From: Sphingobium sp052327305
GTDB taxonomy: Bacteria > Pseudomonadota > Alphaproteobacteria > Sphingomonadales > Sphingomonadaceae
Length of the DNA: 64,000 nucleotides
Direction: 5' to 3'
Assembly: GCF_052327305.1 (NCBI RefSeq)
Contig: NZ_CP182486.1
Span: 1,240,001 to 1,304,000, forward strand
The position numbers were made by a program, and so were the translations under genes. The notes below the pieces were generated by a model. That model ran no database searches. It saw only the letters and a program-made list of their open reading frames with translations, and was not told the origin of the DNA. Shown piece by piece: positions 45,101-52,676 of this stretch (within the stretch, counting starts at the first letter, position 1; the number at the start of each line of letters is the position of its first letter).

Positions 45101-45290
45101 CGCGCAGGGCGGACGCAATGGCGCAAGGATCACCGTCTCCGCGCCGCTGGCGCGCGCTCATGCAGTCGGCACACGAGTAGCGGGCAGCGGCATTACGCTG
45201 ACGGCGCCCCTCACTCGTGCTCATCCCGATGGCGCCCCCGTCATTTCGGAGCTGCCGACACCCGGAGCGCCGAACCGCTATTCGAGATAA
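42183..45290 (+). CDS. GH54 alpha-L-arabinofuranosidase with split lamin-tail and repeat modules
   Basis: A 1035-residue secreted protein with a signal peptide (1-22). Residues 33-360 form a GH54 catalytic domain: GPCDLYAAAGTPCVTAHSTT, YDQSGKGNDLLQAPPG and DGTHYSNGCCFNYGNA; E240 (SDMEAGLFSG) and D320 (GGDNGNGSAG) fit the known catalytic pair. A NEW3-like beta domain (about 365-455) follows. A lamin-tail-type domain starts at 465 (VKINEVRFATGGNASDQFIE), breaks near 540 and resumes near 765 (PQLWFGGDLSIRGG). Between are repeats with VGQ-hydrophobic-IG; two more lie at 880-1000. Substrate is arabinan or arabinoxylan by family. Confidence 0.85.
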   Translation: MKVGLLLAATVMAPWYPGVALAAPAAGPASGEGPCDLYAAAGTPCVTAHSTTRALLSSYAGPLYQVMRSSDKKLLNIGTVLAADGRRYADAAAQDAFCVETLCVITKIYDQSGKGNDLLQAPPGPLYPGPDKGAFDAQPIADMAPISIAGGRKAYGVYIMPGMGFRNNNARDLPINDEPAGIHSVVDGTHYSNGCCFNYGNASTNGLAVGTGTMESVYFGTSTGWGSGSGKGPWIMSDMEAGLFSGYNAGVNEGSPTIDWRFVTGVFGGGGRNFWSLRGGNAQAGDLKTFYEGVRPGSRENDAYFPMHKKGAIQMGNGGDNGNGSAGTFYEGVMTAGHPSVATTDAVQANIVAAKYDVPALTQTRLTSFQPGGSADVTASFTNTSGTTASGVRLTVATPAGWTARASTPAEFAQVAPGASVTATFKVTSPAAASAGFLTVKANWSTGSDARSDTSLQRVRSALPVKINEVRFATGGNASDQFIELYNASSQPVDMSGWQLVNTRTFFAPVPLATIPAGTKLAPKGFYLLGLAPSGLVAPSAAGAKTVNVRDVTGFAVGQQIMIGGESRKVAQVGTGATVPTTVFIPVSTGPWLTVPAGSTNIPVANAAGFAVGQKIGIDAGGNHEILTVTAVGKAGTQTTLEVPSKVGDSVIKVADVATISVGDTLTVGTGQRGEIVKVAAVGTPGANGTGVTLTAPLKFDNIFGVDVAGPGTGISVSPATRFAHKSGEAVQALGSGLTLDRPLSKAHGYGAPIVNTQAKTAGYQGPAPQLWFGGDLSIRGGAISLTDPTGKVLVDAIVYGSQQSNSSASGAVTRPDIATLEGVQSQGGCIAVIPGAGSGPSAPATALAASAPGAPNRSVGRFPDGADTDSLCQDFVVQPATTAPQGATAGTTAIRVASVAGFVPGQTISIGVAGAQESATVASVGTAGATSVRVGNEQGGTVIQVDSALGFAKGQAISIGEGADVEDAVVSAAQGGRNGARITVSAPLARAHAVGTRVAGSGITLTAPLTRAHPDGAPVISELPTPGAPNRYSR

Positions 45291-45306
45291 GGCTGGATTT
45301 ACCGCT

Positions 45307-45339
45307 GGCGGCGTCGGTCTTTCACAGGCCGACGCCGCC
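45307..45339. terminator. 11-pair hairpin between convergent genes
   Basis: GGCGGCGTCGG (45307-45317) and CCGACGCCGCC (45329-45339) are exact reverse complements around an 11-base loop. It separates the GH54 gene from the small membrane-protein gene facing it. It has no T tract, so it may act on both strands as a weak terminator. Confidence 0.6.
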
Positions 45340-45351
45340 CGCTGGCTCTCG

Positions 45352-45561
45352 TTACTTGGTTTCCGACTTCGCGGCGTCGCCGACATCCTGCGCCGCCTGA
45401 CTCACCGCAGAGGCAGCGCCGGAAACGGCGTCATTCTCTTTGCGTTCGCTCTGAAACATCATGAAGGCCACGACGGCCGCCACGATGACGGCCAGCGCGA
45501 GGAAGATGAGGCCGACATTGCTGCTGCCCGTCTTGATGACGGTAGGTTTCTGATCTGCCAT
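45352..45561 (-). CDS. small single-pass membrane protein, unrecognised
   Basis: A 69-residue protein: a short N terminus (MADQKPTVIKTGSSN), one membrane helix (VGLIFLALAVIVAAVVAFMM) and an acidic, alanine-rich C-terminal helix (SERKENDAVSGAASAVSQAA). AAAGGG lies nine bases before the ATG. I do not recognise a family. The tail likely faces the periplasm or cytoplasm as an amphipathic helix; topology is not clear. Confidence 0.7.
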   Translation of the reverse strand: MADQKPTVIKTGSSNVGLIFLALAVIVAAVVAFMMFQSERKENDAVSGAASAVSQAAQDVGDAAKSETK

Positions 45562-45725
45562 GGGTAGCCCTTTCTTTTCCGGTCGGGCCGCTCTCCGATG
45601 CGATCCATAAAGACCGCGCCGCCCGATCAGTCGCCAAACGGAGCGCGAAGGCGATCGTTCCAGATGGAAATTAGATTTCGGGATGGCGCTGCTGGCGGCC
45701 TCGCGCGGCAGCGCTGCTGCGAGGA

Positions 45726-45811
45726 TGGTGGAAGGGGCTGGATTCGAACCAGCGTACGCTCACGCGGGCAGATTTACAGTCTGCTGCCTTTAACCACTCG
45801 GCCACCCTTCC
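45726..45811 (-). tRNA. tRNA-Tyr (GTA)
   Basis: An 86-base type II tRNA with the CCA encoded (45726-45728). The acceptor stem GGAAGGG/CCCTTCC is complete, the D-arm reads GGCCGAGTGGTTAAAGGC, the anticodon loop CTGTAAA gives anticodon GTA, and a long variable arm (CCCGCGTGAGCGT) precedes GGTTCGAATCC. This is the bacterial tyrosine tRNA, which is a class with a long variable arm. Confidence 0.97.
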
Positions 45812-45866
45812 AAGGCGCCTGATCCGACCGGGTCGTAACCCAGAAAACGGATGCGGAGGCGGCTCA

Positions 45867-46670
45867 ATGGCGAATGGGGCCTTGCCTGTCAATGCCCGCC
45901 ATGGATATGCGGTGCGCATGAAAAGAGGACATCGCACAGGCACGCCCAAAGGCGGCTATCCCCGCCTTTATGGACGGCACGCCGTTACAGCGGCACTCGC
46001 CAATCCCGATCGGACGATCCGGAAGATCTGGGGCACGCGGGATGCGCTGAACGCGCTCGATTTGCCGCCGGTGCTGCCCATCGTCTACGCCGATGTCGCT
46101 GACCTGGGCCGCATGGTGCCGAGCGATGCGCCGCATCAGGGCATTGTCGCCGAGGTGGAGACGCTGCCGGACCTGTGGCTGGGCGATCTGCTCGAACAGG
46201 GTGACGATGATGAGAAGGGCAACCGGCCGATTCTCGTTCTCGATCAGGTGACCGATCCGCACAATGTCGGCGCAATCCTGCGATCCGCAGCCGCGTTCGA
46301 TGCACTGGGCATCGTCACACAGGATCGTCACGCGCCGCCCGAATCCGGCGTTCTCGCCCGCGCGGCCTCCGGCGCGCTGGAGATCGTGCCCTGGGTTCGC
46401 GTGGTCAATCTGGCGCGCGCGCTCGATGAGATCGCCGAGGCCGGCTACTGGCGGATCGGGCTGGACGGTGAAGCAGACAGCACGCTTGGCGAGGCGCTTT
46501 CCGGCGCTGGCAAGGTCGCGCTGGTACTCGGCGCGGAGGGCGAGGGCTTGCGCTACAACAGCATCAACCATTGCGACATGATCGCGCGTCTGCCGATCAG
46601 CCCCCGCATGGAAAGCCTCAACGTGTCGAATGCGGCAGCGATTGCTCTCTATGCGTGCATGACGCGCTGA
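45867..46670 (+). CDS. rlmB: RlmB-like SPOUT 23S rRNA 2'-O-methyltransferase
   Basis: A 267-residue TrmH-family enzyme. An N-terminal substrate-binding domain (PRLYGRHAVTAALANPDRTI) is followed by the SPOUT domain: motif 1 ILVLDQVTDPHNVGAILRSA, motif 2 VALVLGAEGEGLRY and motif 3 LPISPRMESLNVSNAAAIAL. It forms Gm in 23S rRNA by the RlmB assignment; TrmH-like alternatives remain possible. GGAGG seven bases before the ATG supports this start. It is divergent from tRNA-Tyr. Confidence 0.9.
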   Translation: MANGALPVNARHGYAVRMKRGHRTGTPKGGYPRLYGRHAVTAALANPDRTIRKIWGTRDALNALDLPPVLPIVYADVADLGRMVPSDAPHQGIVAEVETLPDLWLGDLLEQGDDDEKGNRPILVLDQVTDPHNVGAILRSAAAFDALGIVTQDRHAPPESGVLARAASGALEIVPWVRVVNLARALDEIAEAGYWRIGLDGEADSTLGEALSGAGKVALVLGAEGEGLRYNSINHCDMIARLPISPRMESLNVSNAAAIALYACMTR

Positions 46671-46737
46671 GACATCCCGATCGAACCGGGCAGACGTGAC
46701 CATGGTCCACGTCGCCCGGCCTTGAGGGAAGACGCTC

Positions 46738-47052
46738 TCAGTCCTCGGGTGCGATCGTGACGGTGAGGCCTTCCAGATCGTCCGTGAGCGGGATCTGGCA
46801 GGAGAGACGGCTAAACTCGGTGCGATGGTTCGAGCTGTCGAGCAGATCATTCTCGTCCGCGCTCATCGTGGAGAGCTTGCCCATGTCCGCAGGCTCCACA
46901 TACACATGGCAGGTCGCGCAGGAGCAGCAACCGCCGCACAGCGCCAGCAGCTCGTCGATGCCCGCGTCGCGAATGGCTTCCATCACGCTATGGCCCGCTT
47001 GGCTCTCGATCTCTTTGCGTTCGCCTTCACGTGTCACTACTGTCAATTGCAT
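46738..47052 (-). CDS. adrenodoxin-type [2Fe-2S] ferredoxin
   Basis: A 104-residue ferredoxin. The cluster ligands are C39, C45, C48 and C84 (CGGCCSCATCHVYV and LSCQIPL), giving C-x5-C-x2-C-x35-C, the Isc/adrenodoxin pattern. It would donate electrons to Fe-S assembly or a monooxygenase in the cytoplasm. The start MQLTVV at 47052 has GGAAGG seven bases upstream; the open frame to 47148 is not used. No isc or P450 gene is adjacent. Confidence 0.94.
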   Translation of the reverse strand: MQLTVVTREGERKEIESQAGHSVMEAIRDAGIDELLALCGGCCSCATCHVYVEPADMGKLSTMSADENDLLDSSNHRTEFSRLSCQIPLTDDLEGLTVTIAPED

Positions 47053-47146
47053 CTTTAAGCCTTCCGCCTGTTTGCGGCGCCCTATGGCCGGGCTAACCGT
47101 CAGAATCAACCGGCAGACGCCCCATTGAACACCAGGATCGCCCGCC

Positions 47147-47761
47147 ATGCTGCACGAATCAGCTCTTAAGGAAGCGCTCGATCATGTTTCGACCAGCCAT
47201 CCCGCAGTGGCCGCGGTCGTTGCCCGGATCGGCTATCCCGAGCCACGCGGGCGGGCGCCAGGCTATGAGACTTTGCTGCGCACCATCGTCGGGCAGCAGG
47301 TGAGCGTCGCGGCAGCCGCGAGCATGTGGTCCAAGCTGGAGGCAGCGCTCGGCCCCGGCTGCACGCCGGAGGCGCTGCTCTCGAAGGATTATGACACGCT
47401 GCGCGCCTGCGGCCTCTCCCGGCAGAAGCAGGGCTATGCCCGCAGCCTCGCGGAACTGGTGACGACCGGCGCGCTGGATCTTCACACGCTCCCGCAGGAC
47501 GATGAGGAGGCCATCGCCGCACTCGTCTCGATCAAGGGCATTGGCCGCTGGTCGGCGGAAATCTACCTGTTGTTCGCCGAAGGACGACCCGACATCTGGC
47601 CTGCGGGCGACCTCGCCGTGCAGATCGCCATCGGCCAGATCCTCGGCCTCCCGGCTCGCCCGTCCGAAAAAGAAACCCGTGCGCTGGCCGAAGGCTGGCG
47701 CCCCCACCGCAGCGCCGTGGCGATCCTCGCCTGGCACCACTACAACACCAAGGTTTTCTAA
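47147..47761 (+). CDS. DNA-3-methyladenine glycosylase II (AlkA-like)
   Basis: A 204-residue HhH-GPD base-excision-repair enzyme, shorter than E. coli AlkA because it lacks the N-terminal domain. The helix-hairpin-helix LVSIKGIGRWSAE is at 126-138 and the catalytic aspartate is D155 in WPAGDLAVQIA. It removes alkylated purines from DNA. No [4Fe-4S] cysteine set is present, which separates it from EndoIII/MutY. It is divergent from the ferredoxin gene by 94 bases. Confidence 0.92.
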   Translation: MLHESALKEALDHVSTSHPAVAAVVARIGYPEPRGRAPGYETLLRTIVGQQVSVAAAASMWSKLEAALGPGCTPEALLSKDYDTLRACGLSRQKQGYARSLAELVTTGALDLHTLPQDDEEAIAALVSIKGIGRWSAEIYLLFAEGRPDIWPAGDLAVQIAIGQILGLPARPSEKETRALAEGWRPHRSAVAILAWHHYNTKVF

Positions 47762-47764
47762 ATC

Positions 47765-48013
47765 ATGGCTTCAGCCGCATCCCCGATTGCCCGCTATATC
47801 GTCATTCATCATGACGGTGCCTGGCGTATCAATCTCAACAACCTCTATTACGGCCCTTATGATGACCGCGAGGCGGCCGTCACTGCCGCTGCCACGACGG
47901 CGCGGGAGGCCTCCCGGAGCGGTCATCGCGCTCAGGTGATTCTCGCGACCGACCGCAGCACGTTCCGCACATTGTGGGACAGCGAAGACACTCAGGACGT
48001 TTCGGGCGCCTGA
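47765..48013 (+). CDS. DUF2188-like small protein
   Basis: An 82-residue protein: IARYIVIHHDGAWRINLNNL, YYGPYDDREAAVTAAATTAR and a SGHRAQVILATD strand, the pattern of DUF2188 (small beta-beta-alpha-beta protein, role unknown). It starts three bases after the AlkA-like stop and is therefore co-transcribed and likely coupled. Its end overlaps by 22 bases with the pterin dehydratase gene on the other strand. Confidence 0.8.
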   Translation: MASAASPIARYIVIHHDGAWRINLNNLYYGPYDDREAAVTAAATTAREASRSGHRAQVILATDRSTFRTLWDSEDTQDVSGA

Positions 48014-48300
48014 AGCAGTGCATCGATCTGCGCGGCAAGCGCGATGTCGCGGCGGGAAATGCCCCCGGCATCATGAGTCGTCAGTCGGATTTCGACGCGA
48101 TTATAGACGTTGGACCATTCGGGATGATGGTCCGCCCGCTCGGCCAGCAATGCCACCCGGCTCATGAAGCCGAACGCCCCCACAAAGTCGGCGAACGCGA
48201 AGGAACGCGCAATGCCCTGGCCGTCCGCATCGAGTCGCCAGCCCGGCAAGGGCCGCAGGGCATCGGCAAGTTCGGCATCAGTCAGGCGCGCCACAGGCAT
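47992..48300 (-). CDS. 4a-hydroxytetrahydrobiopterin dehydratase
   Basis: A 102-residue pterin-4a-carbinolamine dehydratase. The catalytic histidines are in the motif DHHPEWSNVYNRVEI (H58, H59) and LTTHDAGGIS (H76). It regenerates pterin for aromatic-amino-acid hydroxylation; no hydroxylase gene is adjacent, so a molybdopterin-related role is also possible. GGGAG seven bases before the ATG at 48300 decides the start over an upstream open frame. Confidence 0.95.
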   Translation of the reverse strand: MPVARLTDAELADALRPLPGWRLDADGQGIARSFAFADFVGAFGFMSRVALLAERADHHPEWSNVYNRVEIRLTTHDAGGISRRDIALAAQIDALLQAPETS

Positions 48301-48351
48301 TGATCGTCTCCCAGCTTGGCATTCCCGCCAGCTTGCGCCACTGTCGCGCGC

Positions 48352-49002
48352 GTGAACGAGCGGGGTCAAGGGACATTGGAGGAGGACGGCGGCGCAGTGC
48401 TCGCGCTGCGCGGCGTTGCGTGCCGTCGGGGCGGAAGGATCCTTTTTCGCGGCGTCGACCTGCTGCTGGCGCCGGGCGAAGCGGCGCTCGTCACCGGGCC
48501 GAACGGTGTCGGCAAGTCCAGTCTCCTGCGCCTCATTGCGGGACTACTCCCCGCCTTTGCCGGAACGCTCCATCGCGGCGGGGCCATGGCACTGGCTGAT
48601 GAACAAGTCGCGCTCGATCGGGAGCGGACGCTGGGCGAGGCGCTGGCTTTCTGGGCGGCGCTCGATGCGGTGGATGGCGCGCGGCTTGCCACAGCCCTTG
48701 CCGATCTCGATCTCGATCATCTTGCGGATATTCCCGTGCGCATGCTCTCGACCGGCCAGCGCAAGCGCGCCGGGCTCGCTCGGGCCATCGCGAGCGGCGC
48801 TCCGATCTGGCTGCTCGACGAGCCGGTCAACGGCCTCGACGCGGCCTCTCGCGAGCGACTTGCTCTGGCGGTCGCGCGCCACCGGCAAGCGGGCGGAGTC
48901 GTCGTGGCCACGTCTCATCTCGATCTCCCATGGGCGCACGACGTCATGCTCGCGCTCAGCGCGCCGCACGAGAAGGATGCATCATGGGAGGATGACGCAT
49001 GA
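48352..49002 (+). CDS. ccmA: heme exporter ABC ATPase CcmA
   Basis: An ABC ATPase of about 216 residues. Walker A TGPNGVGKSSLLRLIAGL, the signature LSTGQRKRAGLARAIASG and Walker B IWLLDEPVNGLDA are present. In CcmABCD it uses ATP to release heme-loaded CcmE in cytochrome c maturation. The start is uncertain: a GTG at 48352 is given; TTG codons at 48316 or 48376 are alternatives. It overlaps ccmB by four bases (ATGA). No ccmC or later ccm gene follows. Confidence 0.88.
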   Translation: MNERGQGTLEEDGGAVLALRGVACRRGGRILFRGVDLLLAPGEAALVTGPNGVGKSSLLRLIAGLLPAFAGTLHRGGAMALADEQVALDRERTLGEALAFWAALDAVDGARLATALADLDLDHLADIPVRMLSTGQRKRAGLARAIASGAPIWLLDEPVNGLDAASRERLALAVARHRQAGGVVVATSHLDLPWAHDVMLALSAPHEKDASWEDDA

Positions 49003-49640
49003 TCGCCCTGCTGATTAAGCGCGATCTCTCCCGTGCCCTTCGTGGCGGGAGCCTCTGGTTGCCGCTTGCCTTTCTGCTGCTGGTCGCCGCGCTGTTTCCC
49101 TTCGCGGTCGGCCCGGATGCAATGGTGCTCGGGCGCACGGGGGGGGGCCTCGTCTGGGTCGCGGCGCTGCTGGCTGCGCTCCTGCCGATCGAGCGGCTGA
49201 TCGAGCCCGATCTCGAAAGCGGGGTGATCGATCAGCTTGCCGTGCGCGGTATTGGCGAAGGCACCATCCTCTCGGCGCGACTCGTAGCGCACTGGCTCGC
49301 CTTCGGCCCGCCGCTCATGCTTGCCGCGCTTCCCGCCGCAGCGCTGCTGAAGCTCTCGACGCCGGTCATCATTGCGCTGGAAGTGGGCCTTGCGGTCGGC
49401 ACGCCGGGCCTTGCGGCGCTGGCGCTCCTCGCCGCTGCGCTCACGGCCGGGCTGCGTGGCGCCGGGGCTCTGGCCGGGCTGCTGGTGCTGCCGCTTGCCA
49501 TTCCCATCCTGATCTTCGGCGCGGGCGCGCTGAGCGATGCCGGTCCCGGCGCGCTCAAGCTCGTCGCAGCCTGCTCGCTCGTGCTGAGCGTGGTCGCACC
49601 GCTCGCGGGCGGAGCAGCCCTGCGCGCGGGCCGGGAATAA
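48999..49640 (+). CDS. ccmB: heme exporter membrane subunit CcmB
   Basis: A 213-residue inner-membrane protein with about six helices (LWLPLAFLLLVAALFPFAVG, VWVAALLAALLPIERLIEPD, GPPLMLAALPAAALLKL, and so on). The motif ALLPIERLIEPDLESGVIDQ is typical of CcmB. It is the membrane part of the CcmAB transporter. The downstream gene is convergent only four bases away, so no ccmC is attached. Confidence 0.92.
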   Translation: MIALLIKRDLSRALRGGSLWLPLAFLLLVAALFPFAVGPDAMVLGRTGGGLVWVAALLAALLPIERLIEPDLESGVIDQLAVRGIGEGTILSARLVAHWLAFGPPLMLAALPAAALLKLSTPVIIALEVGLAVGTPGLAALALLAAALTAGLRGAGALAGLLVLPLAIPILIFGAGALSDAGPGALKLVAACSLVLSVVAPLAGGAALRAGRE

Positions 49641-49644
49641 AGGG

Positions 49645-50529
49645 TCAGTCCCGCGTCCAGCGCGCCCAGATGGCTGTAGGAAGCAACAGCCCCCTTGCCT
49701 CCTCCCGCACGGCAAGCTCGCCACATTCGATGCGTCCCGGCAAATCGCCAAGATGCGCGCGCAGCAGCTCGCCGATTGCCAGCGCGGACATGCGGACGGC
49801 ATAGACGGTCAGGAACAGAAAGCGGCTTTCCCCGTCCAGCAGGCGGCGGCAGTCTGCGATCAGCCCCGGCAGGTCCTCTTCCAGCCGCCAGACCTCGCCA
49901 TCCGGCCCGCGTCCATATTTGGGCGGATCGAGCAGAATGCCGTCATAGCGTCGCCCGCGCCGCACCTCGCGCGCCGTGAACTTCGCGGCATCGTCCACGA
50001 TCCAGCGAATCGGCCGATCCCCCATGCCGGAGAGTGCGGCATTTTCGCGAGCCTGCGCGACCGATTTCTTGGACGCATCGACATGGACGCAATGAGCGTC
50101 CGCCCCAGAAAGCGCAAGCGTGCCGACGCCCGTATAACCGAAGAGATTGAGGAACTGCGCGTCCGGCTTCCCGTTCAGCCGCTCGCGACCCCAGGCCCAC
50201 ACCGGCGCCATATCCGGGAAGAAGCCGAGATGGCGGAACGGCGTGCAGCTCGCCTCGAAATGCGCTTCGTTCCAGGCAAGCGGCCAGCTTTCCGGTGGCG
50301 CCGGCTGCTCATAGTACCAACGGCCGCCCCCGTCCTCATCGGAAGCGGGGACGAACTCGCCATTAGCGTGCCAGTCGTCACTTGCCGGAGCCCACATTGC
50401 CTGCGGCTCGGGGCGAATGAAGCGATAGGGACCGTAGCGCTCCAGCTTGCGTCCGTTGCCGCTGTCGATGAGACCATAATCGGCCCACGGCTCGGCGACC
50501 ATAACGCCGAGCGGGAGCGGATCAGCCAT
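49645..50529 (-). CDS. class I SAM-dependent methyltransferase, RlmI/RlmK-like
   Basis: A 294-residue enzyme. The Rossmann motif I reads FLNLFGYTGVGTLALSGADA, the acidic motif II VHVDASKKSVAQARENAAL, and the target-base motif ILLDPPKYGRG is the DPPKYG hallmark of RlmI/RlmK-type 23S rRNA m5C methyltransferases (DPPK-F/Y). The N-terminal PUA-like part is shortened. It begins inside the end of thrC (8-base overlap), so translation is coupled to threonine synthase. Confidence 0.85.
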   Translation of the reverse strand: MADPLPLGVMVAEPWADYGLIDSGNGRKLERYGPYRFIRPEPQAMWAPASDDWHANGEFVPASDEDGGGRWYYEQPAPPESWPLAWNEAHFEASCTPFRHLGFFPDMAPVWAWGRERLNGKPDAQFLNLFGYTGVGTLALSGADAHCVHVDASKKSVAQARENAALSGMGDRPIRWIVDDAAKFTAREVRRGRRYDGILLDPPKYGRGPDGEVWRLEEDLPGLIADCRRLLDGESRFLFLTVYAVRMSALAIGELLRAHLGDLPGRIECGELAVREEARGLLLPTAIWARWTRD

Positions 50530-51925
50530 GGCGCGGTACGGCGTGAGCCGCCACATAGCTCGTCACAGCGTCGAACGTGCCGGGCAGCGTCGTATAACGC
50601 TCCTCGCGGCCGAAAAGATCGCCGACCCGGCCAGGAAGGCTGGGGCGAACACCCGTCGCCCGCTCCACAGCGTCGCGGAACTTGGCGGGGTGCGCAGTCG
50701 CCAGTGTCACTACGGGCACGCTCGGGTCCAAGTCGGTCTGAAGCGCAGCGCCAAGGCCCACGGCGGTGTGCGGATCGATCACCATGTCCGCCGCGTCGAA
50801 GGCCCAGCGCATCGCCCGCGCCATGCCGTTCTCGTCGATTCGCGCCGAACTAAAGAGATGCGCGGCGCCCTCACGCTGCGCATTGGTCAGCTGCATGGCC
50901 TTCGTCGCCTCGAAGCCCTTCATCTGCTCGGCCAGGGCCCGCCCATCCCGGCCACCCACGTCGAAGAGTAACCGCTCGAAATTGCTGGAGACCTGAATAT
51001 CCATGCTTGGTGTGGCAGTCGGCGTCACTGTCCCCTGGCTGTAATCGCCAGAGGAAAGCGCCCGATAGAGAATGTCGTTGACGTTCGTGGCGACGATCAG
51101 TCGCTCGATGGGCAGCCCAAGCCGGGCCGCGACATGGCCCGCGAACACGTCACCGAAATTGCCGGTGGGCACGGAGAACGCCACGGGCTTTTCCGGCGCG
51201 CCGAGCCGCACAGCCGCGTAGACATAATAGACGACCTGGCTGACCAGCCGCGCCCAGTTTATGCTGTTCACGGCCGAAAGATCGAAGCGCGAGGAGAAGT
51301 CCGCGTCATTGAACATGCGCTTCACCAGCGCCTGCGCATCGTCGAAGCTGCCCTCGATCGCGATGTTGTGCACATTCGGCGCGAGTACTGTCGTCATCTG
51401 CCGGCGCTGAACGTCGGATACCCGACCGGCGGGGTGAAGCATGAAGATGTCGATCTTGGCGCGCCCGGCCACCGCGTCGATCGCTGCGGACCCGGTATCG
51501 CCCGAGGTCGCGCCCACAATGGTGAGATGCGTGTCGCGATTGGAGAGGAACTTCTCGAAGAGAAGCCCCAGCAACTGCAGCGCCACATCCTTGAAGGCCA
51601 GCGTCGGCCCGTGGAACAGTTCGAGCATCCAGTGGCGGTGATCGAGCTGGACCAGCGGAGTCACCGCCGCGTGGGAGAAGCGGCCATAGGCCTGCGTGCA
51701 AAGATCGCGGAGCTCATCCTCGCTCAGGCTGTCGCCAACGAACGGCGCAATGACCCGCACTGCCGTTTCCACATAGGAAAGGCCGCGCATCGCCGCGAAA
51801 TCCTCGCCTGAAAAGCGCGGCCATTGCGCGGGCAGATACAGCCCGCCGTCGCTCGCGAGTCCGGCCAATGTCGCGCCTTCGAAATCGAGCGAAGGCGCGC
51901 TCCCCCTGGTGCTGATATAGTCCAT
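50522..51925 (-). CDS. thrC: threonine synthase
   Basis: A 467-residue PLP enzyme that turns O-phosphohomoserine into threonine. The PLP lysine is K112 in GPTLAFKDVALQ, with the glycine-rich phosphate loop VGATSGDTGSAAID and the asparagine region VPTGNFGDVFAGH. The N-terminal extension (MDYISTRGSAPSLDFEGATL) marks the proteobacterial long form. It is 86 bases behind the SURF1 gene in the cytochrome oxidase cluster. Confidence 0.97.
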   Translation of the reverse strand: MDYISTRGSAPSLDFEGATLAGLASDGGLYLPAQWPRFSGEDFAAMRGLSYVETAVRVIAPFVGDSLSEDELRDLCTQAYGRFSHAAVTPLVQLDHRHWMLELFHGPTLAFKDVALQLLGLLFEKFLSNRDTHLTIVGATSGDTGSAAIDAVAGRAKIDIFMLHPAGRVSDVQRRQMTTVLAPNVHNIAIEGSFDDAQALVKRMFNDADFSSRFDLSAVNSINWARLVSQVVYYVYAAVRLGAPEKPVAFSVPTGNFGDVFAGHVAARLGLPIERLIVATNVNDILYRALSSGDYSQGTVTPTATPSMDIQVSSNFERLLFDVGGRDGRALAEQMKGFEATKAMQLTNAQREGAAHLFSSARIDENGMARAMRWAFDAADMVIDPHTAVGLGAALQTDLDPSVPVVTLATAHPAKFRDAVERATGVRPSLPGRVGDLFGREERYTTLPGTFDAVTSYVAAHAVPRHG

Positions 51926-52010
51926 GTCACGCGCGCCTTAGAGGGATTTCGGGCCAGATGGAACATCTGACGACTGGGAAATCACAACAAGCGATCTGTC
52001 CGTGCCGCGA

Positions 52011-52676
52011 TCATGCAGGAGGTGGCGTGGTATCCTTCAGGCGTTTGCGCACCGCGACGCCATAAACGATCAGCGCCACACCCGCGAAGAGGAACCACTG
52101 AACGGCATAGGCCAGATGATTGTTCGGCACGGACGTGGGCTCGGGCGGCTGGCTGGGCGTCAGACCCGGCGCTGCCTTTTCGGAAACGATCATGAGGCGG
52201 AGCGGCATGGCCTTGCCGCTGATCCGCTCGACGAAGCCCGACTCGTCGGGCTCGTGCGTCGCGATGCCGCGCACGATCCCGCCTTTCCACTCGACCTTCG
52301 CGTCCGGCGTCGTGCTCACGCCCATATCGACGACCATGCCCGGCCCTTCGGCGCCGGTCGCGCAGTTGGCGATGTGGCGCCAGCCCGCCTGCCCGTTCGC
52401 GTTCTTGCCCCCCTGCACCTGCCAGCTCACGACGCGCAGGCAATTGCCCGTCAGCACGCGGAAGAGATAGGCGTCATCCACCGGATTGGCGGGATAGGCT
52501 GCAGACGGCCGCGCCATATTGGCCTGATAGGCCGCGACCGCCGCATCCTTTTGCTTGAGGCGCTGGAGCTGCCAGATACCAAGGCCAATCATCGCGGCCA
52601 CGGCCAGCAGCACGATCAGGGTCGGGACCAGCGGCAGGCGCCGCAAAACGCCTGAAGGCGCGCTCGCTTCAGGCAC
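52011..52676 (-). CDS. SURF1 family cytochrome c oxidase assembly protein
   Basis: A 221-residue inner-membrane protein with two terminal helices (LPLVPTLIVLLAVAAMIGLG and HLAYAVQWFLFAGVALIVYG) around a periplasmic domain, the SURF1 layout. NPVDDAYLFRV, GMVVDMGVSTTPDA and LTPSQPPEPTSVPNNHLAYA are conserved. It helps deliver heme a to subunit I. The GTG at 52676 overlaps the end of the DUF3291 gene by eight bases; there is no strong ribosome-binding site, so the start is not certain. A longer frame to 53027 is antisense-free but improbable. Confidence 0.88.
   Translation of the reverse strand: MPEASAPSGVLRRLPLVPTLIVLLAVAAMIGLGIWQLQRLKQKDAAVAAYQANMARPSAAYPANPVDDAYLFRVLTGNCLRVVSWQVQGGKNANGQAGWRHIANCATGAEGPGMVVDMGVSTTPDAKVEWKGGIVRGIATHEPDESGFVERISGKAMPLRLMIVSEKAAPGLTPSQPPEPTSVPNNHLAYAVQWFLFAGVALIVYGVAVRKRLKDTTPPPA

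Noticed and set aside
43362..45386. 674-residue open frame on the minus strand
   Set aside because: Antisense to the GH54 gene; composition is Arg/Asp/His-rich, with no motif.
45726..45811. tRNA-Tyr as integration site of a genomic island
   Set aside because: No integrase gene and no repeated tRNA 3' end could be seen on either side.
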